Below are positions 46,633 to 56,724 of a stretch of DNA of 64,000 bases, piece after piece. Source of the stretch: Strigamia acuminata (taxonomy: Eukaryota; Arthropoda; Chilopoda; Geophilomorpha; Linotaeniidae). Numbering within the stretch: position 1 is the first letter of the stretch; the number at the start of each line of letters is the position of its first letter. Made by a program: the position numbers and the translations under genes. The notes below the pieces were generated by a model, which was given only the letters and a program-made list of their open reading frames with translations, was not told where the DNA came from and did no database searches. Location: contig OX442315.1 of the NCBI GenBank assembly GCA_949358305.1, positions 1,488,001 through 1,552,000 on the forward strand, read 5' to 3'.

Positions 46633-47984
46633 ATTGTAAATTCAATCACTAAATCGGAAGCAACAAAAACAAGTCAAAAAATCATATAAACAACAAATGA
46701 CAAAAATTACACCACTCGAGCAAGAGTAAACAAAAAATACAAAACTAAACAACTAATAACGCGGATTATAAAAAATTACGCGATACAATTCGAGTAGCAG
46801 CTCGTAACTTAGCCAAAAAAGGTACTCGCAATTAAAAATCACTGAAGTTATGAAAATTAGGAAACAAAGCGCATGAAATGGGATCACGATCAAAATGAGC
46901 GAAATACCAATGCGCACTAACCCAAAACAAAAGTTAAAAATAACAGAAAAAACATTAATCAAAAAATCTAATAACAATACAAAATCCTCGCACAAATGTA
47001 TAAAGTTCATCGTAACAATTAAACTCAATTAATGAGCAACACGCGAACGAACAAAGTCTATCGCGTAGCAAAGCAAAATGCACAAGCTCAAAAATTGGCT
47101 AAGTCCATCTATAGACATACGGGCACTTGACAAAGATGGCCGACATCACGTGACCCGAAAGAAAAATCTAAAGCGTATGGCGACGCCATCTTGCATTTTG
47201 CAAAACGAAACTAATACGTTCACGAAAAACACTACAAAATTCTAAACACGCATAAATTGTCGTTAATCAGACTCTAAAACTAAATAAAACCATAAAATCA
47301 ACAAGAAACTAACATAAACTTCTCCTAACTTCGCGTAGAGGCACGTGGCGAGAAATAAACCAAGTCACGGCACTCAAAAACACTTGTTTGCTCGAGCGGC
47401 GAAAAATTATCAAAAATCACTCAAAACTTCAATAAAACTCACGGTTAGTATTACTACAACAGTCAACGCGCCTCGGTGTGTTCCCACGCTCAGTTTCTCA
47501 GCACAAATCGCGTTCAAAATATCCCGAACGCGTGGAGACGATGTGCACCGTGTCAGGTCGCGAAAACAAGATGGCAGCCAGACACCGATTGACAAGTGAC
47601 GTCACTGGTCAGATGACACTAGACACTCCGGCGCCATCTGTCGCAAACAAGACCACACACGCGCAACAGTCACCGAGCATGAAAAACAACACCAAGCGCT
47701 TACAAAGTCAAAGTTAATGAAAACAAAGTCGCATAAACACTCCGACGGGAAAAGAATGGAGTTTTGACCCCGCATTCCCCCTCGAAACGTCAGCGAATAT
47801 CAACAATTAGTAAAAAATGTTCTAAAACCAAATATTAGTGCAAAATACATCAAAAAACACAACAACACACTCATCCCAATGTAAACAAAAATCAACACGA
47901 ACACCAAAACTCTTATAAAATTGAAACAATGTTAAAAAACGAATAAATATTAATAAACACTTTAAAAACATAAAAAGAAGGCTG
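46633..47984 (-). other. Gypsy AT-rich spacer between pol and third ORF
   Basis: About 1.35 kb without a clear gene. On the minus strand an ATG at 47010 opens 85 codons (to 46753) coding for an extremely hydrophobic Phe/Leu/Ile-rich peptide with perhaps three membrane spans. T-rich DNA gives such ORFs by chance, so it is noted but not called. Confidence 0.45.
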
Positions 47985-50900
47985 TTATGGCGGATCCTCT
48001 TCCTGTTCACAATCATTATACCGAATATCGTTCTCGGCATAATATTTTATGCAAATATCACGTGATTCCGCACTGAATTTGTCCACTCGGGCGTGTATAT
48101 CGTCCATATCCACCCGGGAAATAAAACTAGCGCCGCAACCGTCTCCAACAGCACTCAGCACCTCCAGCGGGTCCGGAACATCCTCCGAGTCCTTCGCGTC
48201 TTCATCCGGGTCGCGATACCAATGTCGGAGGTCCACGATGTGGTAAGGTTGTGTAACACTTCCGTCCTCCTTCATCAGCAGCACGGTATTCGGTCCGATG
48301 ATCCGGTGGATGATGTAAATCCCTTCTGTACGCTGCTGGAAACCTGCTGAGACCTGCTTGTCCGCCGACGACAAGATCCTGCTCTTCAGCGTGACCCAGT
48401 CGCCAGGCTTGAAGTCGTGGGGCCGCCGTTTCCGATCGTACCATCGCTTATGTCGCAGGTTTGCTATCTCCAAGTTCTTCCGCGCCTCGGCTCCGACGCG
48501 TAGCATGTAACGATGTAAATACCTCGCCTCATCCGGCGGGAGAGGATCCCTGTCGTCGGTGTCGCTGTCGAGGTCGCCTGGATAACGCGCTTCCTGCCCA
48601 ACGATCATCATATACGGTGAGAACTTCAGCGATGTTTGATAGCTGGCGTTAATGGCCAAAATGAAGTAGCCAATATGACGGTCCCAATTCACGTGTTCGT
48701 CGATGTACGCGAGAATGCAGGTCTTCAGTGACTGGTTTAGGCGCTCCGCCAAATTCCCTTGCGGATGATACACAGATATGTACTTATTTACAATGCCCAT
48801 TCCCGCACAGTGCGCTTGAAAACGCGCAGAACGAAAAGTTGGCGCATTGTCACTAATTAAAGTCTTTGGAAAGGCCCAACGTTGCACAAATTTCTCAATT
48901 TGCCTGATGGTAGTTGGCACATCTGCATTTTCAGTAAGCCGAACGTCAACCCATCTACTAGCCGCATCCACCATCACGAACGCGTAGCAATTACCCTGGC
49001 TAGACTTCAACTTTTTCCCAAAGTAGTCGACGTAAATGGTTCTGAAACGACGGCGTGGTTTTGCCGTTTCCATTTCTCCCATTGGCAAACGCCGCTCGAC
49101 CTTTGCTCTCTGGCATGGCCCGCATACCTTGATCCACTCAGCCACATCTCGCTTCATTCCTGGCCAAAAAACACGCGTTTTTAAACGCATCATGGTCTTT
49201 TCAATTCCGAGGTGGCCAGAAGTTGGCGGGAAGTGAAGGCAGTGAAAATAAATTCGTCTCAAAGGCTCTGGCAAGTAAATACGACGCGATTGAGCGCGCT
49301 GGCCAATTGTCACTGGCGGATACCTGCACAGAAGCCCATGATACAAAGCCATGTCAACAGATTGCTTTTTGATTTTCTCAGCCTCGTCTTCGTCAGGCGG
49401 CAAATGCCCAGTATCCAAATACATTATAATACCCTTCGCCCAACTATCAGCCAACTGAACTTCCCTCATTCTTTTCTGAGTTGGCAAAAGCTCGTAAGCC
49501 GGATGCTCAGCTGGTCGATCCTCATCCAAATCTTCGGATTCGTATGGCGAGACTTGGCCGTCCACCAAAGGTTGTTGAGTCTGCCTCGACCGCGTAGTTG
49601 GTCGCGTCGACAAAGGTGGCACCGTAGTCCGATATTCGTCGGAACTATGGTCACTCAAAAATCGCTCGCTACCAGATTTTCCTCTATTCGAAACTGGTGA
49701 CGCTGGTGAAGACGAATGCTCACTTCTTGCAGGTGATACAATCTTTTTGGGTCTTCCAACTTTACGTTTTTGTTTTGGTGGCCGTCCTCTTTTCCTTTTA
49801 AGCACAGGATCAGAAGGAACCACTTTGACCTTACAGGGCCTTCCAACACGCCTTTTTGGCGGCAAGGCAGCTGGAGGCGTAATTACACCGGAGAGCTGGT
49901 GTGCACCGAACACGGCATTTTCCATGTCGGCCGGCACACTACCCCCCCTCGAGGGGCCGGGGGGTTTGGGGGGTTGGGTGTCAGAATCCCCAAACAACTC
50001 GAGCGGTTCCAACTCCTCAAATTCACGTCTCTTTTGAAGAATACGCAATTTCTTCCGAAGTTTGGCCGCGTTAACGATCTTTGAGCCAGATGGTTTAGGC
50101 ACGAAATGCTCGTCGAGCTCCACCATTTCAATGGTTGGCCAACTTGCGAAATCGTCAAAGAACGCACAATATGTCGCATCATCTACGAGCGGACAATCGT
50201 CATCGCCAATTGCAATGGCTGGATCTACAGGAGCTCTGCTCAACGCATCAGCGACACGATTGCTTGTGCCACTGCAATGCAGAAACGTAAATCGAAAGTC
50301 TGACATCGACAGAATCCATCGAGCCAATCTGCCCTTTGGTTCGCGCTGAGCAAAAAGCCATTTTAAACACTTGTGATCGCTCTCAAGGTAAAAATCCATA
50401 AGTTCTAAGTAACTGCGGAAACGCTTAACTGCCCAAACAGCAGCTAGACACTCGATCTCCGTAACGTTATAATTCTTTTCCGCACTATTTAAAGCGCGCG
50501 AAGCAAATGCAATTGGCACACGAATGCCGTTATTATCCAACTGCATCAACGCAGCACCCAAACCTGAGTAGCTCGCGTCTGTCTGCAGAATATACGGCTT
50601 CGACCAGTCAGGAAACCTCCGCTGCAAAGTTGATGTTGCAACTTGGTCCCGCAGATACTCGAACGCTGCTTGACAGCCATCTGTCCAATTCCATGGCGCG
50701 TTCTTCTTCATCAAGGGCCTGAAAACTTCACAAGTCTTCGAGTACCCCGGAAAAAACGAAGAATAATACCCAATCATGCCCTTAAAGCGCTGCAACTCTT
50801 TTACGTTAGTTGGCGCGGGAAATAACTGGATCGCGCTGGTCTTTTTCGGATTAGGACGAATCTTTCCTTCTTCAACAATATGACCCAACACTTCAAGGCT

Positions 50901-52787
50901 ACGCTTACACAACTCTGTCTTGCCGGCATTCATCGTGAATCCTGCCGCGTCAAGAAGTGTCAAAACTTGCTTCAGATGTTCTACATGTTCTTCAAATGTT
51001 TTACTAAAGACAATAATGTCGTCAATGTAAACAAAGACGCATTTGTAAAGAAATTCCGCAAGCGTAAGGTTCATAGCGCGTTGCAGTGTTGCAGGGCCAT
51101 TTATTGGTCCAAAAGGCATGCGGACATACTCGTAGAGTCCGCGATGCGTGATAAAAGCGAGAAAACGTTCATCTCCTGGCCTAACGCCGATCTGATGAAA
51201 CGCCTCACGTCCATCTATTATGGAGAACCACTTAGCCCCGCCCAAATATGAGAAGATGTTATCAATATCTGGGAGGGGATACACGTCAGGCATCGTTTGC
51301 GCATTGATAGGGCGAAAGTCCATGGCGCACCTCCATCTGCCATCCTTCTTGGGGACGACGACAGGGGCCACGGCACAATCACTCTTCGAGCGACGAATAA
51401 TTCCCTGCGCCAGCTTTTGATCGATGTATTGATCAATGATAGCTTTTTTAGCAGGGTTTACCGGCCTAACAGGCACGTGTATTGGCCTAAAGTCAGGTTT
51501 GAGATCAACCTCAAAAAGAGTGTTATTACACAACCCCACTTCTTCTCTGAAGATGTTCGAAACGGGTTTTAACGCGTCAATCAAATGAGTGATGCGTTTT
51601 GGTGATAGTTGATTTGATAACTGCCCATAAATCCAGTCCAACTTAGTCGGATCGGGACAAGGCAGATATTCAACAAAATTGGTCGTAGGAGAAAACTGTC
51701 CACCAGTGGAATCAACTTTCCCTTCCACATCCGAAATAACTGAATCGGGAGGAACTGACGGAACAGACGACTCTGCAGACTGCGACAATCTCTTCCGAGC
51801 CCTGCGCACCCGTTTAGAACGTCGGAACTGGCTAAAACTCATGGGCCTCCGGTAGACACGTGTGCATCGCGGAATTCTGCGCGACTTTTCGCGTCGAGGA
51901 GGTGACCAAAGAAATGTCCAACTCCTATTTTCCGCGGTCTTACGCGAAACCACCACCTTAACTCTGAATGGCGCATCGTCATGCGGTAACTCAAAAGTTT
52001 CGGTGGGCAATGTGCGATGATTCAACAAAACACAATTTACATCACTAATCGGGGCAGGAACTGCCATCTTAGGGGCGGCGGGGATTAGTGGCAACAAAAG
52101 TACCGGGTCGGAGGCCAGCGCCTGTCTCATAGTCATGAAACTACGCCGCTCCTCCGAACCTCTTATGAACCAGCAATTAAGTCCATGGTCCGTACATAAC
52201 CCAACCGCTCGACAGAAATCTCGTCCGAGCAGCAAGTCCGCAGATGAGTCCTCTATAACCAAGCACACAAAAGAGATCAGAGTTTGAGGTGCACGCACGG
52301 TTATTTCCACGCTACCCAAAACCTCAACTAATTGATTATTGGCAACGCGAATGGTCTCGTGCAACACAACCAAATCCACCCCCATCTTCTCATGCAGCTT
52401 TTCATACAGGTCTTGCGCCATGATGCAGGTCTGAGCACCAGAGTCAAATTGCGCAATAAATTGGATGTCATTCCAGACGATCTTCACGTATTGGGAATCT
52501 CGTCGTACTCTTTCTCCCATCCCGATCTCAATTTTTGGCTCCTCGGACACATCTTTCTCTTTAGGAGAAATCATCACGAATGAAGTCAACTTCGGAAGTA
52601 TTGGGTCAGTATTAGGCGCGGTCAACACAGATTTTGGTGGCAACACGCGCTTCACTTCCGGTGGTTCCGACACAGCTTTAGGTGTTAAACCTACTTCTTC
52701 TTTGGGTCCACCACTTTGGCGTCGGACTTCAGTGGGGGCCCTCTCTCGTTTCCCGGAACGACCCAGGGTTTGTAACAGTGCGGGCAT
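47985..52787 (-). CDS. pol: Gypsy pol: protease, reverse transcriptase, RNase H, AT-hooks, integrase
   Basis: The open frame spans 1600 codons and overlaps the end of gag by 97 bp in the -1 frame. Approximate residue positions: aspartic protease FDSGAQTC with Asp115; reverse transcriptase about 440-620, with the VYIDDIIVFSK box near 589; RNase H from about 725, with TDASYSGLGAAL; a basic region at about 974-1016 with three AT-hook-like cores (RVGRPCK, KRGRPPK, KVGRPKK); the integrase zinc domain about 1180-1235 (HCLHFPPTSGHLG, CGPCQRAK); and the DDE core, with VDYFGK, ISDNAP and NLAERLNQS, about 1245-1350. The order RNase H then integrase is Gypsy-type. The C-terminus is acidic. There are no stops in the frame, so it may be functional with gag frameshifting. 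Confidence 0.94.
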   Translation of the reverse strand: MPALLQTLGRSGKRERAPTEVRRQSGGPKEEVGLTPKAVSEPPEVKRVLPPKSVLTAPNTDPILPKLTSFVMISPKEKDVSEEPKIEIGMGERVRRDSQYVKIVWNDIQFIAQFDSGAQTCIMAQDLYEKLHEKMGVDLVVLHETIRVANNQLVEVLGSVEITVRAPQTLISFVCLVIEDSSADLLLGRDFCRAVGLCTDHGLNCWFIRGSEERRSFMTMRQALASDPVLLLPLIPAAPKMAVPAPISDVNCVLLNHRTLPTETFELPHDDAPFRVKVVVSRKTAENRSWTFLWSPPRREKSRRIPRCTRVYRRPMSFSQFRRSKRVRRARKRLSQSAESSVPSVPPDSVISDVEGKVDSTGGQFSPTTNFVEYLPCPDPTKLDWIYGQLSNQLSPKRITHLIDALKPVSNIFREEVGLCNNTLFEVDLKPDFRPIHVPVRPVNPAKKAIIDQYIDQKLAQGIIRRSKSDCAVAPVVVPKKDGRWRCAMDFRPINAQTMPDVYPLPDIDNIFSYLGGAKWFSIIDGREAFHQIGVRPGDERFLAFITHRGLYEYVRMPFGPINGPATLQRAMNLTLAEFLYKCVFVYIDDIIVFSKTFEEHVEHLKQVLTLLDAAGFTMNAGKTELCKRSLEVLGHIVEEGKIRPNPKKTSAIQLFPAPTNVKELQRFKGMIGYYSSFFPGYSKTCEVFRPLMKKNAPWNWTDGCQAAFEYLRDQVATSTLQRRFPDWSKPYILQTDASYSGLGAALMQLDNNGIRVPIAFASRALNSAEKNYNVTEIECLAAVWAVKRFRSYLELMDFYLESDHKCLKWLFAQREPKGRLARWILSMSDFRFTFLHCSGTSNRVADALSRAPVDPAIAIGDDDCPLVDDATYCAFFDDFASWPTIEMVELDEHFVPKPSGSKIVNAAKLRKKLRILQKRREFEELEPLELFGDSDTQPPKPPGPSRGGSVPADMENAVFGAHQLSGVITPPAALPPKRRVGRPCKVKVVPSDPVLKRKRGRPPKQKRKVGRPKKIVSPARSEHSSSPASPVSNRGKSGSERFLSDHSSDEYRTTVPPLSTRPTTRSRQTQQPLVDGQVSPYESEDLDEDRPAEHPAYELLPTQKRMREVQLADSWAKGIIMYLDTGHLPPDEDEAEKIKKQSVDMALYHGLLCRYPPVTIGQRAQSRRIYLPEPLRRIYFHCLHFPPTSGHLGIEKTMMRLKTRVFWPGMKRDVAEWIKVCGPCQRAKVERRLPMGEMETAKPRRRFRTIYVDYFGKKLKSSQGNCYAFVMVDAASRWVDVRLTENADVPTTIRQIEKFVQRWAFPKTLISDNAPTFRSARFQAHCAGMGIVNKYISVYHPQGNLAERLNQSLKTCILAYIDEHVNWDRHIGYFILAINASYQTSLKFSPYMMIVGQEARYPGDLDSDTDDRDPLPPDEARYLHRYMLRVGAEARKNLEIANLRHKRWYDRKRRPHDFKPGDWVTLKSRILSSADKQVSAGFQQRTEGIYIIHRIIGPNTVLLMKEDGSVTQPYHIVDLRHWYRDPDEDAKDSEDVPDPLEVLSAVGDGCGASFISRVDMDDIHARVDKFSAESRDICIKYYAENDIRYNDCEQEEDPP

Positions 52788-54679
52788 AGCGGAGCGTTCA
52801 ATTTAATGTCACGCATATACCACCGATCGCGTCTGTTTTTAGTCCACTCCGCTCCGGGTGGCAACTTAATGTCCTTAGGTGGGCCGGAGCCCTGAGCGAA
52901 GGAGTTGTTTTGACTGCAGACATGAGGTTCTCCAGTCTCTACCGGTGGCTCTGTTCCATCAATAGGCACAGTTTTCGCAGCCATGATACTACGGACTGTC
53001 TGTGCCATTACGCTTTGATTGTCATCATCAAACATGCCACCTTCCTCTAATTCACCCAAGACTTCCATCACGGCCGCAACCTTATTGCGCGTGAAAAAAT
53101 GTCGAGTCGAGTTCTTAATCGCCTCAACCGGTTTCTTCACGGCGGCTTCTTGCTTAGTCTGAGCTGCATGCTGGGGAACCGGCATTTGGCCTCGCTTAAC
53201 CCCGTGCAGGTCGAAATCTTTTTTATGGAGAGATCGTAGTTGCAGCTCGCTATCTGCTTGCTGTCCCCTAACAATGGCTTGTGACAAGGTTAACACGCCC
53301 ATTTGACGCATGACTTCCGCAACGTCAGGTTGCAGTCGTCGTTGGGCTATATCCCATTTTTGACTGTCCCCAACTATCCCTGTTTTCTGTAGGAATCGGT
53401 TAGTCTCGCGCAAAAATTTTGCAGTTGGCTCCCCCATCGCCTGTCGCTTTTCCGCCAAATTGACAGTAGCTTCAGCGACGGTGAGAGAGAACGCGTCTTT
53501 AAACAGATGCGCGAACTCATCCCAAAACTCAGGCTTCGGAAGCAAATCAATGTACCAGTCCAGAGCCTCGCCTTTTAAAGCTTGAGGCACATAGTACTCA
53601 AGATACACCGACTCCGCCATTCCCGAAGTAAAGAAATGGGCTCGCAGTTGAGTGAGAAACAAATCTACTGCGTTATAGGCGCCCTTGCTAACATCGAACT
53701 CCGGTAACTTCCCCATCCTCATACCGGAAGTTCGAGCAAACTGTTGTTGTTGCTGCCGCCATTGCTGTTGCGGTAATTGCCCTGTCTGTTGAAATACAGG
53801 TATTTGTGAAACAGCACCAGTTTGAAGCGGAACATTAGGCCTTGGCCGCTGCCCACTTTGAGAATTTCTCTCTCTTTCCAGCTGGCTCAACGGTATGGAT
53901 GGCGGTGCACCCACTACCGATGCCTTACTGCGAATTATTGATCGCATTATTTCGCTGTTAATTTGGATAACGGCTGGATCCACTTCACGAGACTGCACAT
54001 GGATTCTCCCCTGCACACTGGGTGCTGCACGGGCCCCACCCAATACTATCTCACTTGGCGTTAGAATTACAGACGCGTCTCCTGTGGAACGAGGTACAAT
54101 TTGGGGGATCGTCTGCCCCGACACGCCCAGGAGGATATGAGGTTCCTGTGGCGGCGGAATTAATGGAATTCCAGCCGCCAACGGCGGTTGTCGAGCAGCA
54201 CAGTCCTCCACCACTTTCCTTACACGCTCGACCGTATCTTCGGCCCAACCATGCAATTGTGCATTTATGGCCCGATCCAGTCTTGCGGAAATTGCCACCT
54301 CCATATCATGGAGATAAGCCCCCAAACCAGGCACCTCTGGTGGCGCTTCTGATTCATTTCTTGCTGGAGCCGAAGCAATGTTTTGCAAACGCGCTTCTTC
54401 TCCCAAACCAGCTATAACGCTGGCCGGGGTTACTGTATGCACGCTTATCGGCCCCTCCAATGTGGGGTTTATATCTCTTTCCATAGAGCTAGGCTGGTCA
54501 GTGGAATCTGTTGGTATTTCCTCCAGCATCCCACGAAGAGCGCCCGGTCTCAGACCGCGCATTCGCTCTGCTCCCTCACGTCGCTGTCTCTCCTCGCGTA
54601 AACGCACAGGATCCCAACGATCAATGAGGTCGGCAAACATCCCTCTCTTTTTCTCGGGAGTTTCTTCCTTATTCGCCAT
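52691..54679 (-). CDS. gag: Gypsy gag
   Basis: From the ATG at 54679, 662 codons encode the structural capsid protein. The reading frame extends upstream without an ATG, so that start was not used. The N-terminal 300 residues are Pro/Gln-rich and probably disordered. A conserved retrotransposon-gag capsid region lies at about 330-490, with YYVPQALKGEALDWYIDL, FWDEFAHLFKDAF and RRLQPDVAEVMRQM. No CCHC knuckle is present; a single CPHC near the end is the only Cys-pair. The final codons contain the heptamer CCCAAAG just before the stop, the likely site of the shift into pol. Confidence 0.92.
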   Translation of the reverse strand: MANKEETPEKKRGMFADLIDRWDPVRLREERQRREGAERMRGLRPGALRGMLEEIPTDSTDQPSSMERDINPTLEGPISVHTVTPASVIAGLGEEARLQNIASAPARNESEAPPEVPGLGAYLHDMEVAISARLDRAINAQLHGWAEDTVERVRKVVEDCAARQPPLAAGIPLIPPPQEPHILLGVSGQTIPQIVPRSTGDASVILTPSEIVLGGARAAPSVQGRIHVQSREVDPAVIQINSEIMRSIIRSKASVVGAPPSIPLSQLERERNSQSGQRPRPNVPLQTGAVSQIPVFQQTGQLPQQQWRQQQQQFARTSGMRMGKLPEFDVSKGAYNAVDLFLTQLRAHFFTSGMAESVYLEYYVPQALKGEALDWYIDLLPKPEFWDEFAHLFKDAFSLTVAEATVNLAEKRQAMGEPTAKFLRETNRFLQKTGIVGDSQKWDIAQRRLQPDVAEVMRQMGVLTLSQAIVRGQQADSELQLRSLHKKDFDLHGVKRGQMPVPQHAAQTKQEAAVKKPVEAIKNSTRHFFTRNKVAAVMEVLGELEEGGMFDDDNQSVMAQTVRSIMAAKTVPIDGTEPPVETGEPHVCSQNNSFAQGSGPPKDIKLPPGAEWTKNRRDRWYMRDIKLNAPLCPHCYKPWVVPGNERGPPLKSDAKVVDPKKK
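52700..52706 (-). other. Candidate -1 frameshift heptamer CCCAAAG
   Basis: On the minus strand C CCA AAG lies in the gag frame as X XXY YYZ, two sense codons before the gag stop at 52691-52693 and inside the 97-bp gag/pol overlap. pol is in the -1 frame relative to gag, as required. No downstream pseudoknot was modelled. Confidence 0.5.
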
Positions 54680-54872
54680 GTTCGCGAGATAATAAGGGTA
54701 ATAGCAGCTCACTGCAAATGATGCGCACCGTAATTAAACGATACGCGAGTACTATGAAGAGTTAGTTACTCTGAAACCTTCCTTTCGGCAAAATAGTCTC
54801 TAAAAAACGCCACTAATGCTTGTTAAATAGCAACTAGTTTATATGCGCTAGACTGAATAAACTCCAACAAGG

Positions 54873-54890
54873 TCCCGGGTTTCGGCACCA
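54873..54890 (-). other. Gypsy primer-binding site
   Basis: On the minus strand TGGTGCCGAAACCCGGGA begins two bases after the 5' LTR. It matches the complement of a tRNA 3' end (ending GGCACCA). The tRNA species was not determined. Confidence 0.75.
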
Positions 54891-54892
54891 CG

Positions 54893-55905
54893 TGTCATGA
54901 ACCGGTTGTTTCTGGTTGTTTGAAACCGCGTTTGAAAGACGCGCCAGTTACGATACTGGGAGAGCCTGGTCCCGAATAAGGGCCCGGGCAACAATAAGCA
55001 GCCTGGAGGGAGGCGGCAAGCTTATTCCCCTATTCGATCATTTCACAAATTTTACCGGGTTTGTTGGAGCCTTAAAAATGGAAGAAGTACTGCTCACGTG
55101 CGGACTTAACAACGCAAACGTGGCTTAAGCTAATCTGGCAGGGACCCCTAATGGCGGAGCGGCCAGACCGAGCAAGCGCGCACTAATCGCGCGCAAAAGA
55201 CGAAATAAACAACTCATTAGCTACTTGAATCTAATTTCTAGTCCAGAGGCACGTCAGCGGCATAAAACGTCGTGTAAACACAAAAGAACATCGAAAGGAA
55301 AGGAAACAAAGATGACACGCGGAATTTAGACACGCGATATGACCATGAATATACTCAAACATGCACAATTACGTGGCATGGAGTTATACTGTGAGTTAAC
55401 ACAGGAGAGTCTGCCAAATGCACAACGGCCAGTTAAGGCACTTACAATAGCTCATGGTCTTACGCCTTCTGATCAGACTTGGCTGAAACAGCTCAGAAGT
55501 GAACTTGGGCCAAGTCTATCACAGAAAACGAGGGGAGAACCATGAGTCAAGCACGCGTAAGCCAATCAGGCGCGCTCGTGAATAATCATCGCGATGAGTC
55601 AGTCGCGAGTGACTAAACATTTAAATTAGGTAGGATAAACTAAACGAAATCAGGAGGGGTAACAGTGAGAATTACCTGACATAGACCAGTCTGATGTGAC
55701 CAAATTGAGTCACACCAGACCAGGTCAAGGGATAAACATGAATACAAAATGAAGGTAAGACAAAACTCAAATTATATTAGGTTTAGGATTTATTGGGAGT
55801 TTTAACAAAACAATGATAACAAATCATAGTTAGGAACACACGGAAAACGCCACAAACACAACAATAGGTTAAAGTTACATTACGCGTTAATGCCGGGCCG
55901 TGACA
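54893..55905 (-). repeat. Gypsy 5' LTR (1013 bp)
   Basis: Near-identical to 33480-34493 and followed outside by AAGA (55906-55909), the second target duplication. Confidence 0.94.
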
Positions 55906-55999
55906 AAGATGACCTGTTGTCACGTAAAAAAAATCAAACAATTTCCATTGCTTTTCAGCTAAAAGCCAAATAAATCCAACAATTATCATGTATGGCAAT

Positions 56000-56131
56000 G
56001 TTATTCTGTGCGCATTACCGTGTTTACCGCTTGGCGCGCTGCTGTGCGACTTGACCTTGACAGCATGCGCTGAACAAAGGATTTTGAAGCAAGTGTCGCA
56101 TCTGTCGGCCTCCAAGTCCAATCGGAATAAG
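56000..56131 (+). other. Possible 5' non-coding exon
   Basis: A near-perfect splice donor AAG/GTGAGT lies at 56130-56135, after about 130 bp of higher-GC DNA without a usable ORF (the ATG in GCATGCGCTGA is followed at once by a stop). It may be the first exon of the zinc-finger gene remnant downstream. The exon start is a guess. Confidence 0.25.
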
Positions 56132-56210
56132 GTGAGTCCCAAGCAATTTTCTAACTGTGCGTGAAGTGCACAAATCGTGCCGCCATCTTTACTGTCATAA
56201 AACATAGAGA

Positions 56211-56724
56211 AGACTGTACATAAAATACCTGGGTTCCAGGTTACATCAAATAAAACATGTGATTTGTTTCATAGAACAAATCCTTAACAATGACATAATA
56301 AATGCAATCAAATAATACAAGGAAATAGCGGACACTGATAAAACATAATATGATGCTAATACACAATTCCAAACATTGCTTATGCTTGAATAAGAATTCA
56401 ATAAATGCCAAATCAAATGCTAGTGCATATTAACATTTTACAATTCACTAATTATAACATTTGCAGACGACACTCATTCTCATAATTAGAGAACTAAAAA
56501 CACAATTAGCTAGTGATAAGCGCCGCTCCTTACACAAAAGTTACACCGTGGGTTTGAGCACGCTAAACCGTAAACACGTGCCCTCAAGTGTGTACAGTGG
56601 CAAAGATTGTCCTAAATATCTATAGCATCTGTGTCTTCTCCTAATCTGTGTCCTAGTCTCTGTCAAAACGTCATACCAACAGAACAGAACTGCAACCTAA
56701 AGTGCTCGAGATATTTTTATCGAA
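56211..56724. other. Intergenic DNA
   Basis: AT-rich; no gene or delimited repeat was recognised. Confidence 0.35.

Larger units (their letters stand above)
33480..55905 (-). mobile_element. Ty3/Gypsy LTR retrotransposon with nested insertions
   Basis: The element is bounded by near-identical LTRs in direct orientation (33480-34493 and 54893-55905) and a 4-bp target duplication, AAGA, at 33476-33479 and 55906-55909. Reading the minus strand, the order is 5' LTR, primer-binding site, gag, pol, an AT-rich spacer, a third ORF and the 3' LTR. The total is 22,426 bp. Removing the Copia insertion (36112-45839) and one copy of its GAAGT duplication leaves about 12.7 kb, large for the group. RNase H precedes integrase, which assigns it to Ty3/Gypsy. 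gag and pol look open. The third ORF is broken only by the Copia insertion. Confidence 0.93.
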
